This document shows positions 37,029 through 46,551 of a stretch of DNA of 64,000 bases, one piece after another (within the stretch, counting starts at the first letter, position 1; every line of letters begins with the position of its first letter). This DNA comes from Vibrio chagasii (GTDB lineage Bacteria; Pseudomonadota; Gammaproteobacteria; Enterobacterales; Vibrionaceae). The notes beneath the pieces were generated by a model. It was not told where the DNA came from. It saw only the letters and a list, made by a program, of their open reading frames with translations, and made no database searches. A program made the position numbers and the translations under genes. The stretch lies in contig NZ_MSCI01000003.1 of NCBI RefSeq assembly GCF_002954585.1, forward strand, positions 1-64,000. Reading direction: 5' to 3'.

Positions 37029-37056
37029 ACAAAAAGGCGACCCTTAGGTCGCCTTT
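37029..37056 (-). terminator. Terminator of the atp operon
   Basis: On the minus strand AAAGGCGACC-TAAG-GGTCGCCTTTTTG forms a strong stem with a T run just after atpC. Confidence 0.87.
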
Positions 37057-37084
37057 AGCTCAGAACCAATAATCTTATAAAAGA

Positions 37085-37507
37085 TTAGCGGCGCTGTTTT
37101 GTCAGTTCGATAACTCGTAACTGAGCAATGGCTTTAGCCAGTTCACCGGCCGCTTGTGCGAAGTCTATGTCGCCATGCTGATTTTGGATATTCTCCACAG
37201 CCTTGCGCTTAGCTTCTTCCGCCTTTGCTGCGTCTAGTTCTTCACCACGGATAGCTGTATCAGCCAGTACAGTCGCTGTACCAGGCTGAACTTCTACCAT
37301 ACCACCAGAAACATAAATGATTTCTTCGTGGCCGTGCTGCTTAACAATACGCACCATACCAGGCTTGATAGCGGTCAGCAGTGGAGTATGACCATGGAAA
37401 ATACCAAGCTCACCCTCACTACCGGTCACCTGAAACGTCTCAACAAGACCAGAGAAAAGCTTCTTCTCTGCACTTACTACGTCTAGGTGAAAGGTTATTG
37501 CTGCCAT
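37085..37507 (-). CDS. atpC: F1 ATP synthase subunit epsilon
   Basis: This central-stalk subunit of 140 residues can lock the enzyme against ATP hydrolysis. It has the N-terminal beta-sandwich (FHLDVVSAEKKLFSG, GELGIFHGHTPLLTAIKPG) and a C-terminal helical hairpin (about 88-140). Last gene of atpIBEFHAGDC, 18 bases after atpD. Confidence 0.97.
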   Translation of the reverse strand: MAAITFHLDVVSAEKKLFSGLVETFQVTGSEGELGIFHGHTPLLTAIKPGMVRIVKQHGHEEIIYVSGGMVEVQPGTATVLADTAIRGEELDAAKAEEAKRKAVENIQNQHGDIDFAQAAGELAKAIAQLRVIELTKQRR

Positions 37508-37525
37508 ATCGCCTCCTAGTTAGCC

Positions 37526-38929
37526 TTATAGCTTCTTAGCATTCTCAATAGCTTCGTCGATAGTACCGCAGTACATGAACGCTTGCTCTGGAATGTCATC
37601 GTATTCACCAGATAGTAGACCTTGGAAGCCACGTAGAGTCTCTTTTAGAGGTACGTAAACACCTGGGTCACCAGTAAATACTTCCGCTACGTGGTAAGGC
37701 TGAGTAAGGAACTTCTCAATCTTACGAGCACGAGATACTACTTGCTTATCTTCTTCAGATAGCTCGTCCATACCTAGGATAGCAATGATATCTTTCAGCT
37801 CTTTATAGCGCTGAAGTGTAGACTGAACGCCACGAGCGATGTCGTAGTGCTCTTGTCCAACTACCAATGGATCCAGTTGGCGAGATGTAGAATCTAACGG
37901 GTCGATCGCTGGGTATAGACCCATAGCTGCGATGTTACGGTTTAGTACAACCGTTGCATCCAAGTGCGCGAACGTTGTTGCTGGAGACGGGTCAGTCAAG
38001 TCATCCGCAGGTACGTATACCGCCTGTACAGACGTGATAGAACCTTGCTTAGTTGACGTGATACGCTCTTGTAGAACACCCATTTCTTCCGCAAGAGTAG
38101 GTTGGTAACCTACCGCAGAAGGCATACGGCCTAGAAGTGCTGATACCTCAGTACCTGCAAGCGTGTAACGGTAGATGTTATCTACGAATAGTAGAACGTC
38201 ACGACCTTCGTCACGGAAACGCTCAGCCATTGTTAGACCAGTCAGTGCAACACGTAGACGGTTACCTGGTGGCTCGTTCATCTGACCGTAAACCATCGCT
38301 ACTTTTGATTCTTCAGGTTTTTCAACGTTTACAACGCCAGCTTCCTGCATCTCAAAGTAGAAATCGTTACCTTCACGAGTACGCTCACCTACACCTGCAA
38401 ATACAGATAGGCCAGAGTGTTGAAGTGCGATGTTGTTGATAAGTTCCATCATGTTAACGGTCTTACCTACACCTGCACCACCGAATAGACCGATTTTACC
38501 ACCCTTAGCGAATGGACAAACCAAGTCGATTACCTTAACACCCGTCTCTAGAAGAGCTGTCTCGTTAGACTGTTCTTCGTAGCTTGGAGCTTCACGGTGA
38601 ATTGCGTAGTGCTCTTCTGCACCGATTTCACCACACTCATCAATCGCGTCACCTAGAACGTTCATGATACGACCTAAGGTCTTAGTACCTACTGGTACTG
38701 AGATTGGAGCGCCAGTATTTTCTACTGTCAAACCACGACGTAAACCATCAGAGCTACCCATTACGATTGCGCGAACTACGCCACCGCCAAGTTGTTGCTG
38801 AACTTCAAGAACTAGACGCTCTTTCACTTCATTAACATTCAGAGCATCGTATACACGAGGTACTTCGCCCTGTGGGAACTCTACGTCGACTACCGCACCG
38901 ATGATCTGTACGATCTTACCTGTAGCCAT
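37526..38929 (-). CDS. atpD: F1 ATP synthase subunit beta
   Basis: This catalytic subunit of 467 residues has the Walker A P-loop GGAGVGKTV (about 150), the catalytic Glu in GVGERTREGND, Walker B DVLLFVDNIYRYT and the DELSEED loop motif DELSEEDKQ near residue 390. Forms the alpha3beta3 head with AtpA. Confidence 0.99.
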   Translation of the reverse strand: MATGKIVQIIGAVVDVEFPQGEVPRVYDALNVNEVKERLVLEVQQQLGGGVVRAIVMGSSDGLRRGLTVENTGAPISVPVGTKTLGRIMNVLGDAIDECGEIGAEEHYAIHREAPSYEEQSNETALLETGVKVIDLVCPFAKGGKIGLFGGAGVGKTVNMMELINNIALQHSGLSVFAGVGERTREGNDFYFEMQEAGVVNVEKPEESKVAMVYGQMNEPPGNRLRVALTGLTMAERFRDEGRDVLLFVDNIYRYTLAGTEVSALLGRMPSAVGYQPTLAEEMGVLQERITSTKQGSITSVQAVYVPADDLTDPSPATTFAHLDATVVLNRNIAAMGLYPAIDPLDSTSRQLDPLVVGQEHYDIARGVQSTLQRYKELKDIIAILGMDELSEEDKQVVSRARKIEKFLTQPYHVAEVFTGDPGVYVPLKETLRGFQGLLSGEYDDIPEQAFMYCGTIDEAIENAKKL

Positions 38930-38980
38930 CGTTAATCCTCTAACTATTTAGTTTTACCTAAGCTTAAAACGAATAAGCGA

Positions 38981-39847
38981 TTAAACCGCTGCTGCGCCTG
39001 AAACGATTTCAGAAAGTTCTTGTGTAATAGCCGCTTGACGCGCCTTGTTGTACACAAGCTCTAAATCATCGATTAGGTCGCTAGCGTTGTCGGTTGCAGC
39101 TTTCATTGCAATCATTCGAGCCGCTTGCTCACAAGCAAGGTTCTCTACCACACCTTGGTACACTTGAGATTCGACGTAACGAACCAATAGTGCATCTAGT
39201 AGTGGTTTTGGCTCAGGCTCATAAATGTAGTCCCAAGCATGATCGCGCTGCATGTCTTCGCTATCTGATTTAGGCAAAGGAAGTAATTGATCGATCGTTG
39301 GTTCTTGTACCATAGTGTTTTCAAACTTGTTGAACACTACGAACAGGCGATCCAATTCACCTTCATCATATTTCTTTAGCATTACGCTTACAGAGCCGAT
39401 TAAGTCTTCAAGGCTTGGGCTATCGCCTAGGCCAGAAACTTGAGCTGCTACTTTCGCGCCGCTGTTGTTGAAAAATGCTGTTGCTTTTGAACCGATAATT
39501 GCCAGTTCAACTTCAGCACCTTTCTCAGACCAGTCTTTCATGTCTAACATAGCTTTCTTGAACAAGTTAATGTTCAAGCCGCCACATAGACCACGGTCTG
39601 TAGAAACGATGATGTAACCAACACGTTTGGCTTCACGTTCCTCAAGATAAGGATGCTTATACTCAAGGCTACCGTTAGCCAAATGACCGATCACTTTACG
39701 CATTGTTTCTGCATATGGACGAGTAGCTTCCATTGCGTCTTGAGAACGACGCATTTTTGAAGCTGCTACCATTTCCATTGCTTTCGTAATCTTCTGTGTG
39801 CTTTTAACACTACCGATTTTATTACGTATCTCTTTTGCGCCGGCCAT
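38981..39847 (-). CDS. atpG: F1 ATP synthase subunit gamma
   Basis: This rotor shaft subunit of 288 residues has the long N-terminal helix (IRNKIGSVKSTQKITKAMEMVAASKM) and the paired C-terminal helix (ASDLIDDLELVYNKARQAAITQELSEI). STDRGLCGGLN is a family signature. Spacing to atpD is 51 bases. Confidence 0.98.
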   Translation of the reverse strand: MAGAKEIRNKIGSVKSTQKITKAMEMVAASKMRRSQDAMEATRPYAETMRKVIGHLANGSLEYKHPYLEEREAKRVGYIIVSTDRGLCGGLNINLFKKAMLDMKDWSEKGAEVELAIIGSKATAFFNNSGAKVAAQVSGLGDSPSLEDLIGSVSVMLKKYDEGELDRLFVVFNKFENTMVQEPTIDQLLPLPKSDSEDMQRDHAWDYIYEPEPKPLLDALLVRYVESQVYQGVVENLACEQAARMIAMKAATDNASDLIDDLELVYNKARQAAITQELSEIVSGAAAV

Positions 39848-39895
39848 CGTTACTCTCCGTTAATGGTATGAGGTGACCCGAAGGCCACCCACCAA

Positions 39896-41437
39896 TTACC
39901 AGGTCTGGGTTGCTTTGAAATCGTCAACAAGCTTCTTCAGCTCAGCTTCGATATCATTGTTGTAAGCACCCGTTGTGTCGATCTGTGTAGCTAGATCGCC
40001 ATATTGACCGCGAGCAAACGATAGTAAAGCAGCTTCAAAATCTAACAGCTTATCAAGCGCTACATCTTGAAGGTAACCACGCTCTGCAGCGAAGATTACA
40101 AGTGCTTGGTCAAATACAGACATAGGAGCGTATTGCTTCTGCTTCATTAGCTCTGTAACTTTTTGACCATGGTCTAGCTGCTTCTTAGTCGCTTCATCAA
40201 GGTCAGACGAGAACTGTGCGAATGCCGCTAGTTCACGGTACTGTGCTAGAGCTGTACGGATACCGCCAGATAGCTTCTTGATGATTTTAGTCTGCGCTGA
40301 ACCACCTACACGAGATACTGAGATACCAGGGTCAACAGCTGGACGTACGCCTGCGTTGAATAGCTCAGTTTGTAGGAAGATCTGACCATCGGTAATCGAG
40401 ATTACGTTCGTCGGTACGAATGCAGATACGTCACCAGCTTGCGTTTCAATGATAGGAAGAGCAGTTAAAGAACCAGTCTTGCCTTTCACTTCACCGTTAG
40501 TGAATGTTTCTACGTAGTGTTCGCTTACACGAGCAGCACGCTCTAGTAGACGAGAGTGAAGGTAGAAAACATCACCTGGGAATGCTTCACGACCTGGTGG
40601 ACGCTTAAGTAGTAGCGAGATCTGACGGTAAGCTACGGCTTGCTTAGATAGATCATCATAAACAATCAGTGCATCTTCACCGCGATCACGGAAGTATTCA
40701 CCCATCGCACAACCTGCGTATGGCGCTAGGTATTGTAGCGCTGCAGATTCAGAAGCAGATGCAACAACAACAATAGTGTTAGCTAGCGCGCCGTGCTCTT
40801 CTAGTTTGCGAACTACGTTAGCGATAGTCGATGCTTTCTGACCGATTGCTACGTAGATAGAGAAAATACCAGAATCTTTTTGGTTAATAATCGCATCGAT
40901 CGCCATCGCTGTTTTACCAGTTTGACGGTCACCGATTACTAGCTCACGTTGACCACGACCGATTGGGATCATTGAGTCAACAGACTTGTAACCAGTTTGT
41001 ACAGGTTGATCTACCGATTTACGGTCGATTACACCTGGTGCAATTACTTCTACAGGCGAAGTTAGTTTCGCTTCGATAGGACCTTTACCATCAATTGGCT
41101 CACCTAGTGTGTTTACAACACGACCAAGTAGTTCTGGACCTACTGGCACTTCAAGAATGCGGCCAGTACCTGTAACTTTCATGCCTTCCTGTAGGTCAGC
41201 ATATGGGCCCATTACAACAGCACCAACCGAATCACGGTTCAAGTTAAGTGCTAGCGCGTAACGGCCACCCGGTAGTTCAATCATTTCACCTTGCATCACG
41301 TCCGCTAGGCCGTGAATGCTAAGGATGCCATCGCTTACCGAAACGATAGTACCTTCATTGCGAGCTTCACTAACAACGTCGAAAGATTCAATACGTTGTT
41401 TAATTAGATCGCTAATTTCAGTGGAATTAAGTTGCAT
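39896..41437 (-). CDS. atpA: F1 ATP synthase subunit alpha
   Basis: This non-catalytic nucleotide-binding head subunit has 513 residues, the Walker A GDRQTGKTAMA (about 169), the arginine finger region SRVGGSAQTKIIKK and N-terminal MQLNSTEISDLIKQRIESF, which binds subunit delta. ATG 41437 is chosen by alignment; the upstream frame overlaps atpH. Confidence 0.98.
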   Translation of the reverse strand: MQLNSTEISDLIKQRIESFDVVSEARNEGTIVSVSDGILSIHGLADVMQGEMIELPGGRYALALNLNRDSVGAVVMGPYADLQEGMKVTGTGRILEVPVGPELLGRVVNTLGEPIDGKGPIEAKLTSPVEVIAPGVIDRKSVDQPVQTGYKSVDSMIPIGRGQRELVIGDRQTGKTAMAIDAIINQKDSGIFSIYVAIGQKASTIANVVRKLEEHGALANTIVVVASASESAALQYLAPYAGCAMGEYFRDRGEDALIVYDDLSKQAVAYRQISLLLKRPPGREAFPGDVFYLHSRLLERAARVSEHYVETFTNGEVKGKTGSLTALPIIETQAGDVSAFVPTNVISITDGQIFLQTELFNAGVRPAVDPGISVSRVGGSAQTKIIKKLSGGIRTALAQYRELAAFAQFSSDLDEATKKQLDHGQKVTELMKQKQYAPMSVFDQALVIFAAERGYLQDVALDKLLDFEAALLSFARGQYGDLATQIDTTGAYNNDIEAELKKLVDDFKATQTW

Positions 41438-41450
41438 GCTCCAATCCCCA

Positions 41451-41984
41451 TTAAGACTGCAATGCATCGCTCAGGCGGTCTAGTCGACCACGCGCTGAGT
41501 TATCGATGACTAGGTCTCCGGCTCGAATAATAACTCCGCTAAGCAGAGTCTCATCTATACTGCAATTCAGCTGTACTTTGCGCGCTAGGCGCTGTTCCAA
41601 TTTGCTGCTGATATCTGCGCGTTGTTCTTCCGAAAGTTCAACCGCTGAAGTCACTTCAACGTCGATCTCTTTCTCGTGCTCTTGTTTGAGCAATAAGAAC
41701 TCTTTGCAAACATCAGGAAAAGCCATTAATCGGCCATTCTCTGCCATCACTTTTATCAAGTTCTGGCCGAATTCATCAAATTGTTCGCCACAAACGGCAA
41801 TGAATACTTCCGCTAATTTTTCAGCAGTTAGAGAACTGCTTAGTAGATTGTGGATATCATTGTTTTGTGCCACTTCGGCAGCAAAAGAGAGCATTTGACT
41901 CCATTGGTCAAGCTCACCTTTTTCTACCGCAAAGTCAAAAGCTGCTTTAGCATAGGGGCGTGCGATTGTTGTCAAATCAGACAT
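41451..41984 (-). CDS. atpH: F1 ATP synthase subunit delta
   Basis: The 177-residue peripheral-stalk subunit joins the F1 head to subunit b. The N-terminal six-helix bundle starts TIARPYAKAAFDFAVEKGEL, and the C-terminal part carries the signature GVIIRAGDLVIDNSARGRL. 15 bases after atpF. Confidence 0.97.
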   Translation of the reverse strand: MSDLTTIARPYAKAAFDFAVEKGELDQWSQMLSFAAEVAQNNDIHNLLSSSLTAEKLAEVFIAVCGEQFDEFGQNLIKVMAENGRLMAFPDVCKEFLLLKQEHEKEIDVEVTSAVELSEEQRADISSKLEQRLARKVQLNCSIDETLLSGVIIRAGDLVIDNSARGRLDRLSDALQS

Positions 41985-41999
41985 ATACAGCCCCTTGCT

Positions 42000-42470
42000 T
42001 TAAAGTTTTGCAGTAATGTTGTCAAGAAGGTCTTTGTGTACGTCTTTATCGATCGTACGCTCAAGGATCTTCTCAGCACCAGCTATAGCCAGAGTTGCGA
42101 CTTGTTTGCGCAGGTCATCACGGGCACGTGTGCGCTCAGCTTCAAGTTCTGCTTCAGCTTGCGCTAAGATTTTCTGGCGTTCTGCCTGAGCTTCTTCGCG
42201 AGCTTCATCAATAATTTGAGCTTTACGTTTGTTTGCCTGTTCAATAACCTCAGTTGCAGTGCGCTTTGCTTCTTTCATTTGCTCAGAAGCGTTGGCTTGT
42301 GCCAGGCTCAAGTCTTTAGCAGCGCGCTCAGCGGCTACTAGACCGTCAGCAATTTTCTTCTGACGCTCTTCAATTGCTTGCATGATTGGTGGCCATACAT
42401 ATTTCATGCAGAACCAAACAAACAGTGAAAAAGCAATTGCTTGACCCAGCAGAGTTGCGTTCATATTCAC
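42000..42470 (-). CDS. atpF: Fo ATP synthase subunit b
   Basis: This stator subunit of 156 residues has one N-terminal membrane helix (about 5-25) followed by a long charged Ala/Glu-rich coiled coil (about 30-130). Works as a dimer with delta. Starts MNMNATLLGQAIAFSLFVWF. Confidence 0.97.
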   Translation of the reverse strand: MNMNATLLGQAIAFSLFVWFCMKYVWPPIMQAIEERQKKIADGLVAAERAAKDLSLAQANASEQMKEAKRTATEVIEQANKRKAQIIDEAREEAQAERQKILAQAEAELEAERTRARDDLRKQVATLAIAGAEKILERTIDKDVHKDLLDNITAKL

Positions 42471-42529
42471 AACAGCTACCCCTCGTTAAGAATCAACTAC
42501 AAAAATTTAATTAACTATAAGAGAGTTAA

Positions 42530-42787
42530 TTAGCCTGCTAGTTGACCAACAAATGGGTTAGCAAACGTGAATAGTAGTGCGATTACGATACCGATCATCG
42601 GAACAGCATCCAGTAGACCAGCGATGATGAACATCTTAACTTGTAGCATAGGAGCCATTTCAGGTTGACGCGCAGCGCCTTCTAGGAATTTACCACCAAG
42701 AATAGCAAAACCAATTGCAGTACCTACGGCACAAAGACCAACAATAATAGCAACAGCGATTGCTGAAAAACTTAGTACAGTTTCCAT
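42530..42787 (-). CDS. atpE: Fo ATP synthase subunit c
   Basis: This 85-residue proteolipid forms a hairpin of two membrane helices with polar loop ARQPE (39-43). The ion-binding carboxylate is Asp60 in AGLLDAVPM. The Gln/Glu/Ser set of known sodium-type c subunits is absent, so this should be a proton ring. Confidence 0.97.
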   Translation of the reverse strand: METVLSFSAIAVAIIVGLCAVGTAIGFAILGGKFLEGAARQPEMAPMLQVKMFIIAGLLDAVPMIGIVIALLFTFANPFVGQLAG

Positions 42788-42838
42788 TTACGTTCTCCGA
42801 TTAACATTAATAGTTAGAATAAAGCTTAAAAATTTTTT

Positions 42839-43636
42839 TTAGTGATCACTATCTTCGTGAGCCATTGATAAGTAAACAATTGTCAACATCATGAAAACAA
42901 ATGCTTGAATCAAAATAACCAAGATATGGAAGATAGCCCAAGGTAGTGCACCTACCCATTGTAAGTACCACGGTAGCATTGCCGCGATAAGAATAAACAC
43001 CACCTCACCCGCAAACATATTACCAAATAAACGCATACCTAGAGATAGTGGCTTCGCCAGAAGCGAAATTACCTCAAGTACCAAGTTAAATGGAATCATG
43101 ATTGGGTGATTAAATGGATGCAGTGCCAATTCCTTAGCAAATCCACCCAAGCCTTTTACTTTGATGCTGTAGTAGATCATCAGAGCAAAAACACCTAGAG
43201 CCATTGCCATGGTTATATTTACATCAGCTGTAGGAACCACTTTCAAGTAAGGGATACCTAACCAATGCTCTGCAGGATATGGTAAGAAATCGATTGGCAC
43301 TAAGTCCATCAAGTTCATTAAAATAATCCAGCAGAATATAGTCAGTGCTAATGGGGCAATCAGCGGGTTGCGGCCATGGAAAGTTTCTTTAACGTTGTCG
43401 CCAACGAATTCCACTACCATTTCTACAAAACACTGAAGCTTACCAGGTACACCTACTGTTGCTTTCTTAGCGACTGAGCGAAAAACCCAAAGGAATAACA
43501 TCCCTGTCAACACCGAAAAAAACAGACTGTCTATATGTACGTTCCAGAAACTTGTCTCCTCTACAAAACCTAACTTAGCTAAAGATAGATTCTGTAAGTG
43601 GTGTTCAATGTATCCGGATGCTGTTGCCGCAGCCAT
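42839..43636 (-). CDS. atpB: Fo ATP synthase subunit a
   Basis: The 265-residue membrane subunit forms the proton half-channels. The essential arginine lies in LSLGMRLFGNMFAGE, with further polar channel residues in the last helix. Five to six membrane segments are visible. 8 bases after atpI. Confidence 0.97.
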   Translation of the reverse strand: MAAATASGYIEHHLQNLSLAKLGFVEETSFWNVHIDSLFFSVLTGMLFLWVFRSVAKKATVGVPGKLQCFVEMVVEFVGDNVKETFHGRNPLIAPLALTIFCWIILMNLMDLVPIDFLPYPAEHWLGIPYLKVVPTADVNITMAMALGVFALMIYYSIKVKGLGGFAKELALHPFNHPIMIPFNLVLEVISLLAKPLSLGMRLFGNMFAGEVVFILIAAMLPWYLQWVGALPWAIFHILVILIQAFVFMMLTIVYLSMAHEDSDH

Positions 43637-43644
43637 AACTCGTC

Positions 43645-44034
43645 CTATTTCTTATTGTTAATGAAAAGCACTGGCGCAAAGATATTAATACCAAGAACCA
43701 GTAAATAGGTCAGTTTGAGGGGAATTAACTCCACCTGCATATACATGTAGACAATAGAGAATAGTAGAACTGTGATTAGGATTTTTAGCGCTTCGCCAGC
43801 ATAGAAAGACGCCGCAACTAACTTAGTCGCGCGAGCTCCACAAAAAAGGAAAGCACACACACAAAAAACCACATTTGCGATGACAAAAATGCCGCCACCG
43901 ATTAATGCAGCAAAACCCCAGTCAGGATTAACAGCTAAACCTAACCCTATCGCCACTAATATAACCGCGCTAAGCTCGATCAATAACATTTGCTTTGCAA
44001 GCACTCGTCCTGGTCTTGCTAACGCCGCTACCAT
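43645..44034 (-). CDS. atpI: ATP synthase protein I
   Basis: This 129-residue membrane protein with four hydrophobic segments is thought to help c-ring assembly. ATG 44034 (MVAALARPGRVLAKQM) is chosen because GAGGAACG lies ahead; the frame open to 44115 is not coding-like. First gene of the atp operon. Confidence 0.9.
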   Translation of the reverse strand: MVAALARPGRVLAKQMLLIELSAVILVAIGLGLAVNPDWGFAALIGGGIFVIANVVFCVCAFLFCGARATKLVAASFYAGEALKILITVLLFSIVYMYMQVELIPLKLTYLLVLGINIFAPVLFINNKK

Positions 44035-44202
44035 GTATTCGTTCCTCTTTAAGCCCACTTTACCACTCGCTAAAAAGCGTGCTGAGAAATTGGCGAAAAT
44101 TATACGTTCAGCCAAATCGATTGCAATAAGAACGCTGCAATCATTTACATTTTTGCATACAAACCGACAACTTTTGTACGAAATTACTTGTTTATTACAT
44201 AA

Positions 44203-44216
44203 TTGACCTAAATCAA
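44203..44216 (-). promoter_or_regulatory. FNR-like site upstream of the atp operon
   Basis: TTGAC-CTAA-ATCAA, or TTGAT-TTAG-GTCAA on the minus strand, matches the FNR consensus at nine of ten informative positions. It lies between parB and atpI, about 170 bases before atpI. No clear -10 is seen at the class II distance. Confidence 0.3.
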
Positions 44217-44225
44217 TTATCTCAT

Positions 44226-45107
44226 TTAGTACTCTAACTTAGCAATAAGTTGCTCTAATTTGTGAGGCTCATCAAGAGTAATTGTCACTTTTGACTTGCC
44301 GCTAACAGAACGAGTAACTGAAACGTTTGCTTGCAATTTTTCCGTGAGTCTTCGCGAAAGTTCGATAGCTTCTGTGTCTTCAGGCTTAGATTCAGGCTCA
44401 ACGTCTGGTTTTAAACACTTTTTGACTAGTTGTTCAGTTTGGCGCACGGTCATGCTTTTGGTCGCCGCAGTGTTCGCTGCCTCAATCTGGGTATCGCCTT
44501 CAAGCGCAAGCAGTGCTCGTGCATGCCCCATTTCCAGTTGTTTGTTGGAAACTAAGCCTTTTACTTCATTTTCGAGCTGATTGAGACGTAATAAGTTACT
44601 AACCGTTGCTCTCGATTTACCAATCACATCAGCGACTTGCTGGTGCGTCAGTTCAAATTCATTCTGTAAGCGCTCTAGCGCTTGTGCTTCTTCGATAACA
44701 TTCAGGTCTTCACGCTGAATATTCTCGATTAACGCCATCGCAATCGCGGCTTTGTCTTCAACTCGCTTGATAAGACACGGCACTTGCTTAAGGCCTGCTT
44801 GACGAGCCGCTCTCCAACGACGCTCACCCGCAATAATCTCATACTGATCTTGCGCTAATGGACGTACAACGATTGGCTGGATGATACCTTGAGATTGAAT
44901 TGAAGCCGCCAGCTCTTCTAGCGCTTCAGGCGCGATATCTTTACGCGGTTGATAAACACCTGGCTTCAAGCTACCAACAGCCAATTCTGTTAGCTCTCCA
45001 TCAGCCGATAACGCCTGACTATGAGAAGCGACTTGCTGTTTTTCACGAGCCAATGAGCTAGTTGCAAGCAGTGCATCTAGCCCTTTTCCTAAACCACGCT
45101 TAGACAT
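44226..45107 (-). CDS. parB: Chromosome partitioning protein ParB
   Basis: This parS-binding CTP-dependent clamp has 293 residues. It starts KRGLGKGLDALL, has the CTPase motif GERRWRAAR (about 95), a helix-turn-helix (THQQVADVIGKSRATVSNLLR) and a C-terminal dimerisation domain. It follows parA after 23 bases and anchors the chromosome 1 origin region with ParA. Confidence 0.97.
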   Translation of the reverse strand: MSKRGLGKGLDALLATSSLAREKQQVASHSQALSADGELTELAVGSLKPGVYQPRKDIAPEALEELAASIQSQGIIQPIVVRPLAQDQYEIIAGERRWRAARQAGLKQVPCLIKRVEDKAAIAMALIENIQREDLNVIEEAQALERLQNEFELTHQQVADVIGKSRATVSNLLRLNQLENEVKGLVSNKQLEMGHARALLALEGDTQIEAANTAATKSMTVRQTEQLVKKCLKPDVEPESKPEDTEAIELSRRLTEKLQANVSVTRSVSGKSKVTITLDEPHKLEQLIAKLEY

Positions 45108-45130
45108 TGAGCGAATTCCTTTGGTTAGAC

Positions 45131-45904
45131 CTATACTGGGACTTCTTCACGACGCAACATTTCGCCTGCAAGGGCAAGATATGCCTTAGCACCAGCGGAA
45201 TATTTGTCGTAGTACATTGCTGGTTTGCCGTGACTAGGCGCTTCAGCAAGACGTACATTTCTAGGGATCACGGTTCGGTAGACTTTGCTACCGAAGTGTT
45301 TTTTGAGTTGATCTGATACTTCGTTTGATAAGCGGTTGCGAGGATCATACATAGTACGCAGAAGACCTTCGATCTTCAGGTTCTCGTTAACCACCGCCGC
45401 AAGCTTACTTATGGTATCCATCAACGCAGTCAAACCTTCAAGAGCAAAGTATTCACATTGCATTGGAACTAATACGGAATCGGCAGCTGCCATGGCATTA
45501 ATTGTAAGAAGGTTTAATGAGGGCGGGCAATCAATAAAGATGAAATCATAATCATCACGAATGGATGCAAGTGCATTTTTAAGGCGAACTTCGCGCGCGA
45601 ACACTTCCATTAGCTTGATTTCTGCCGCAGTAACATCACCGTTTGCGGCGATGAGGTCATAATTGCCAGATGTACTCCTGCAAACTACCTCATCAAATGG
45701 GGTGTCTTCAACCAACAAATCGTAAGCAGTTGCTTCAACCTGATATTTGTCGACACCGCTCGCCATAGTGGCATTACCTTGGGGATCGAGGTCAACAACC
45801 AATATCTTGCGTTTAGTTGCCGCCATTGATGCTGCTAAATTAATGCAAGTTGTTGTTTTTCCTACGCCACCTTTCTGGTTGGCAATTGCTACGATTCTAC
45901 CCAC
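45131..45904 (-). CDS. parA: Chromosome partitioning ATPase ParA (Soj type)
   Basis: The 257-residue ATPase has the deviant Walker A KGGVGKTTTCINLA (about 10-23), Walker A' DLDPQGNATMASG and Walker B FIDCPPSLNLLT. It has no N-terminal DNA-binding domain, so it is the short chromosomal type. In V. cholerae ParA1 pulls the origin to the pole. It lies 14 bases after rsmG. Confidence 0.97.
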   Translation of the reverse strand: MGRIVAIANQKGGVGKTTTCINLAASMAATKRKILVVDLDPQGNATMASGVDKYQVEATAYDLLVEDTPFDEVVCRSTSGNYDLIAANGDVTAAEIKLMEVFAREVRLKNALASIRDDYDFIFIDCPPSLNLLTINAMAAADSVLVPMQCEYFALEGLTALMDTISKLAAVVNENLKIEGLLRTMYDPRNRLSNEVSDQLKKHFGSKVYRTVIPRNVRLAEAPSHGKPAMYYDKYSAGAKAYLALAGEMLRREEVPV

Positions 45905-45918
45905 TATGGCCTCGCTGA

Positions 45919-46551
45919 TTATCCCTGACGCGATAAAGTTACTAGATGACGCTCTCCGTCAAGCTCTGGCACTCGCAAAGCTTTGATATCTGTCACTGAA
46001 CACCATTCAGGTAACAGGTCAATTTCGTCTCTAGGATGTTGTCCCTTAAGAGCCAAAAATACACCGGATTGCTCTTTAGGTAAATGGTGACACCACTCTA
46101 CCATGTCTGTCATTGATGCAAATGCGCGACTGAGCACTGCATCAAACTTTTCTTCAGGTTGAAACTCTTCAACACGGCTTTGAACCGGCACAACGTTGTC
46201 TATGCTTAACTCATGAACTACCTGCTTAATAAAACGAATACGCTTACCTAAGCTATCTAGCAAGTAAAACTCGCAGTCTGGGTTCATGATTGAGAGCGGA
46301 ATCCCAGGTAAGCCTGGTCCGGTACCCACATCGATAAACCGCTTACCCTGTAAGTGAGTGCTAACAATGATGCTATCTAAGATATGTTTCACCATCATTT
46401 CTAATGGGTCACGAACCGAAGTCAGGTTGTAAGCCTTATTCCATTTGTTGAGTAATTCAACGTAGCCAACTAGCTGGCTACGTTGTTTTTCAGATACTTC
46501 TAGGTCGGTCTGGCCAATCAGGTGATCCAATTTTTCGCGTAATACGCTCAT
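45919..46551 (-). CDS. rsmG: 16S rRNA (guanine-527-N7)-methyltransferase RsmG
   Basis: Methylates G527 of 16S rRNA; loss gives mild streptomycin resistance in E. coli. The 210 residues have the SAM loop DVGTGPGLPGIPLSI (about 75) and LDSLGKRIRF. It overlaps the mnmG stop by one base, the usual gid pair, so translation is likely coupled. Confidence 0.97.
   Translation of the reverse strand: MSVLREKLDHLIGQTDLEVSEKQRSQLVGYVELLNKWNKAYNLTSVRDPLEMMVKHILDSIIVSTHLQGKRFIDVGTGPGLPGIPLSIMNPDCEFYLLDSLGKRIRFIKQVVHELSIDNVVPVQSRVEEFQPEEKFDAVLSRAFASMTDMVEWCHHLPKEQSGVFLALKGQHPRDEIDLLPEWCSVTDIKALRVPELDGERHLVTLSRQG

Noticed and set aside
41506..42167. Antisense frames of 105 and 130 codons over atpH/atpF
   Set aside because: Shadow frames of well-identified genes on the other strand; the residue composition is not protein-like and there is no start signal.
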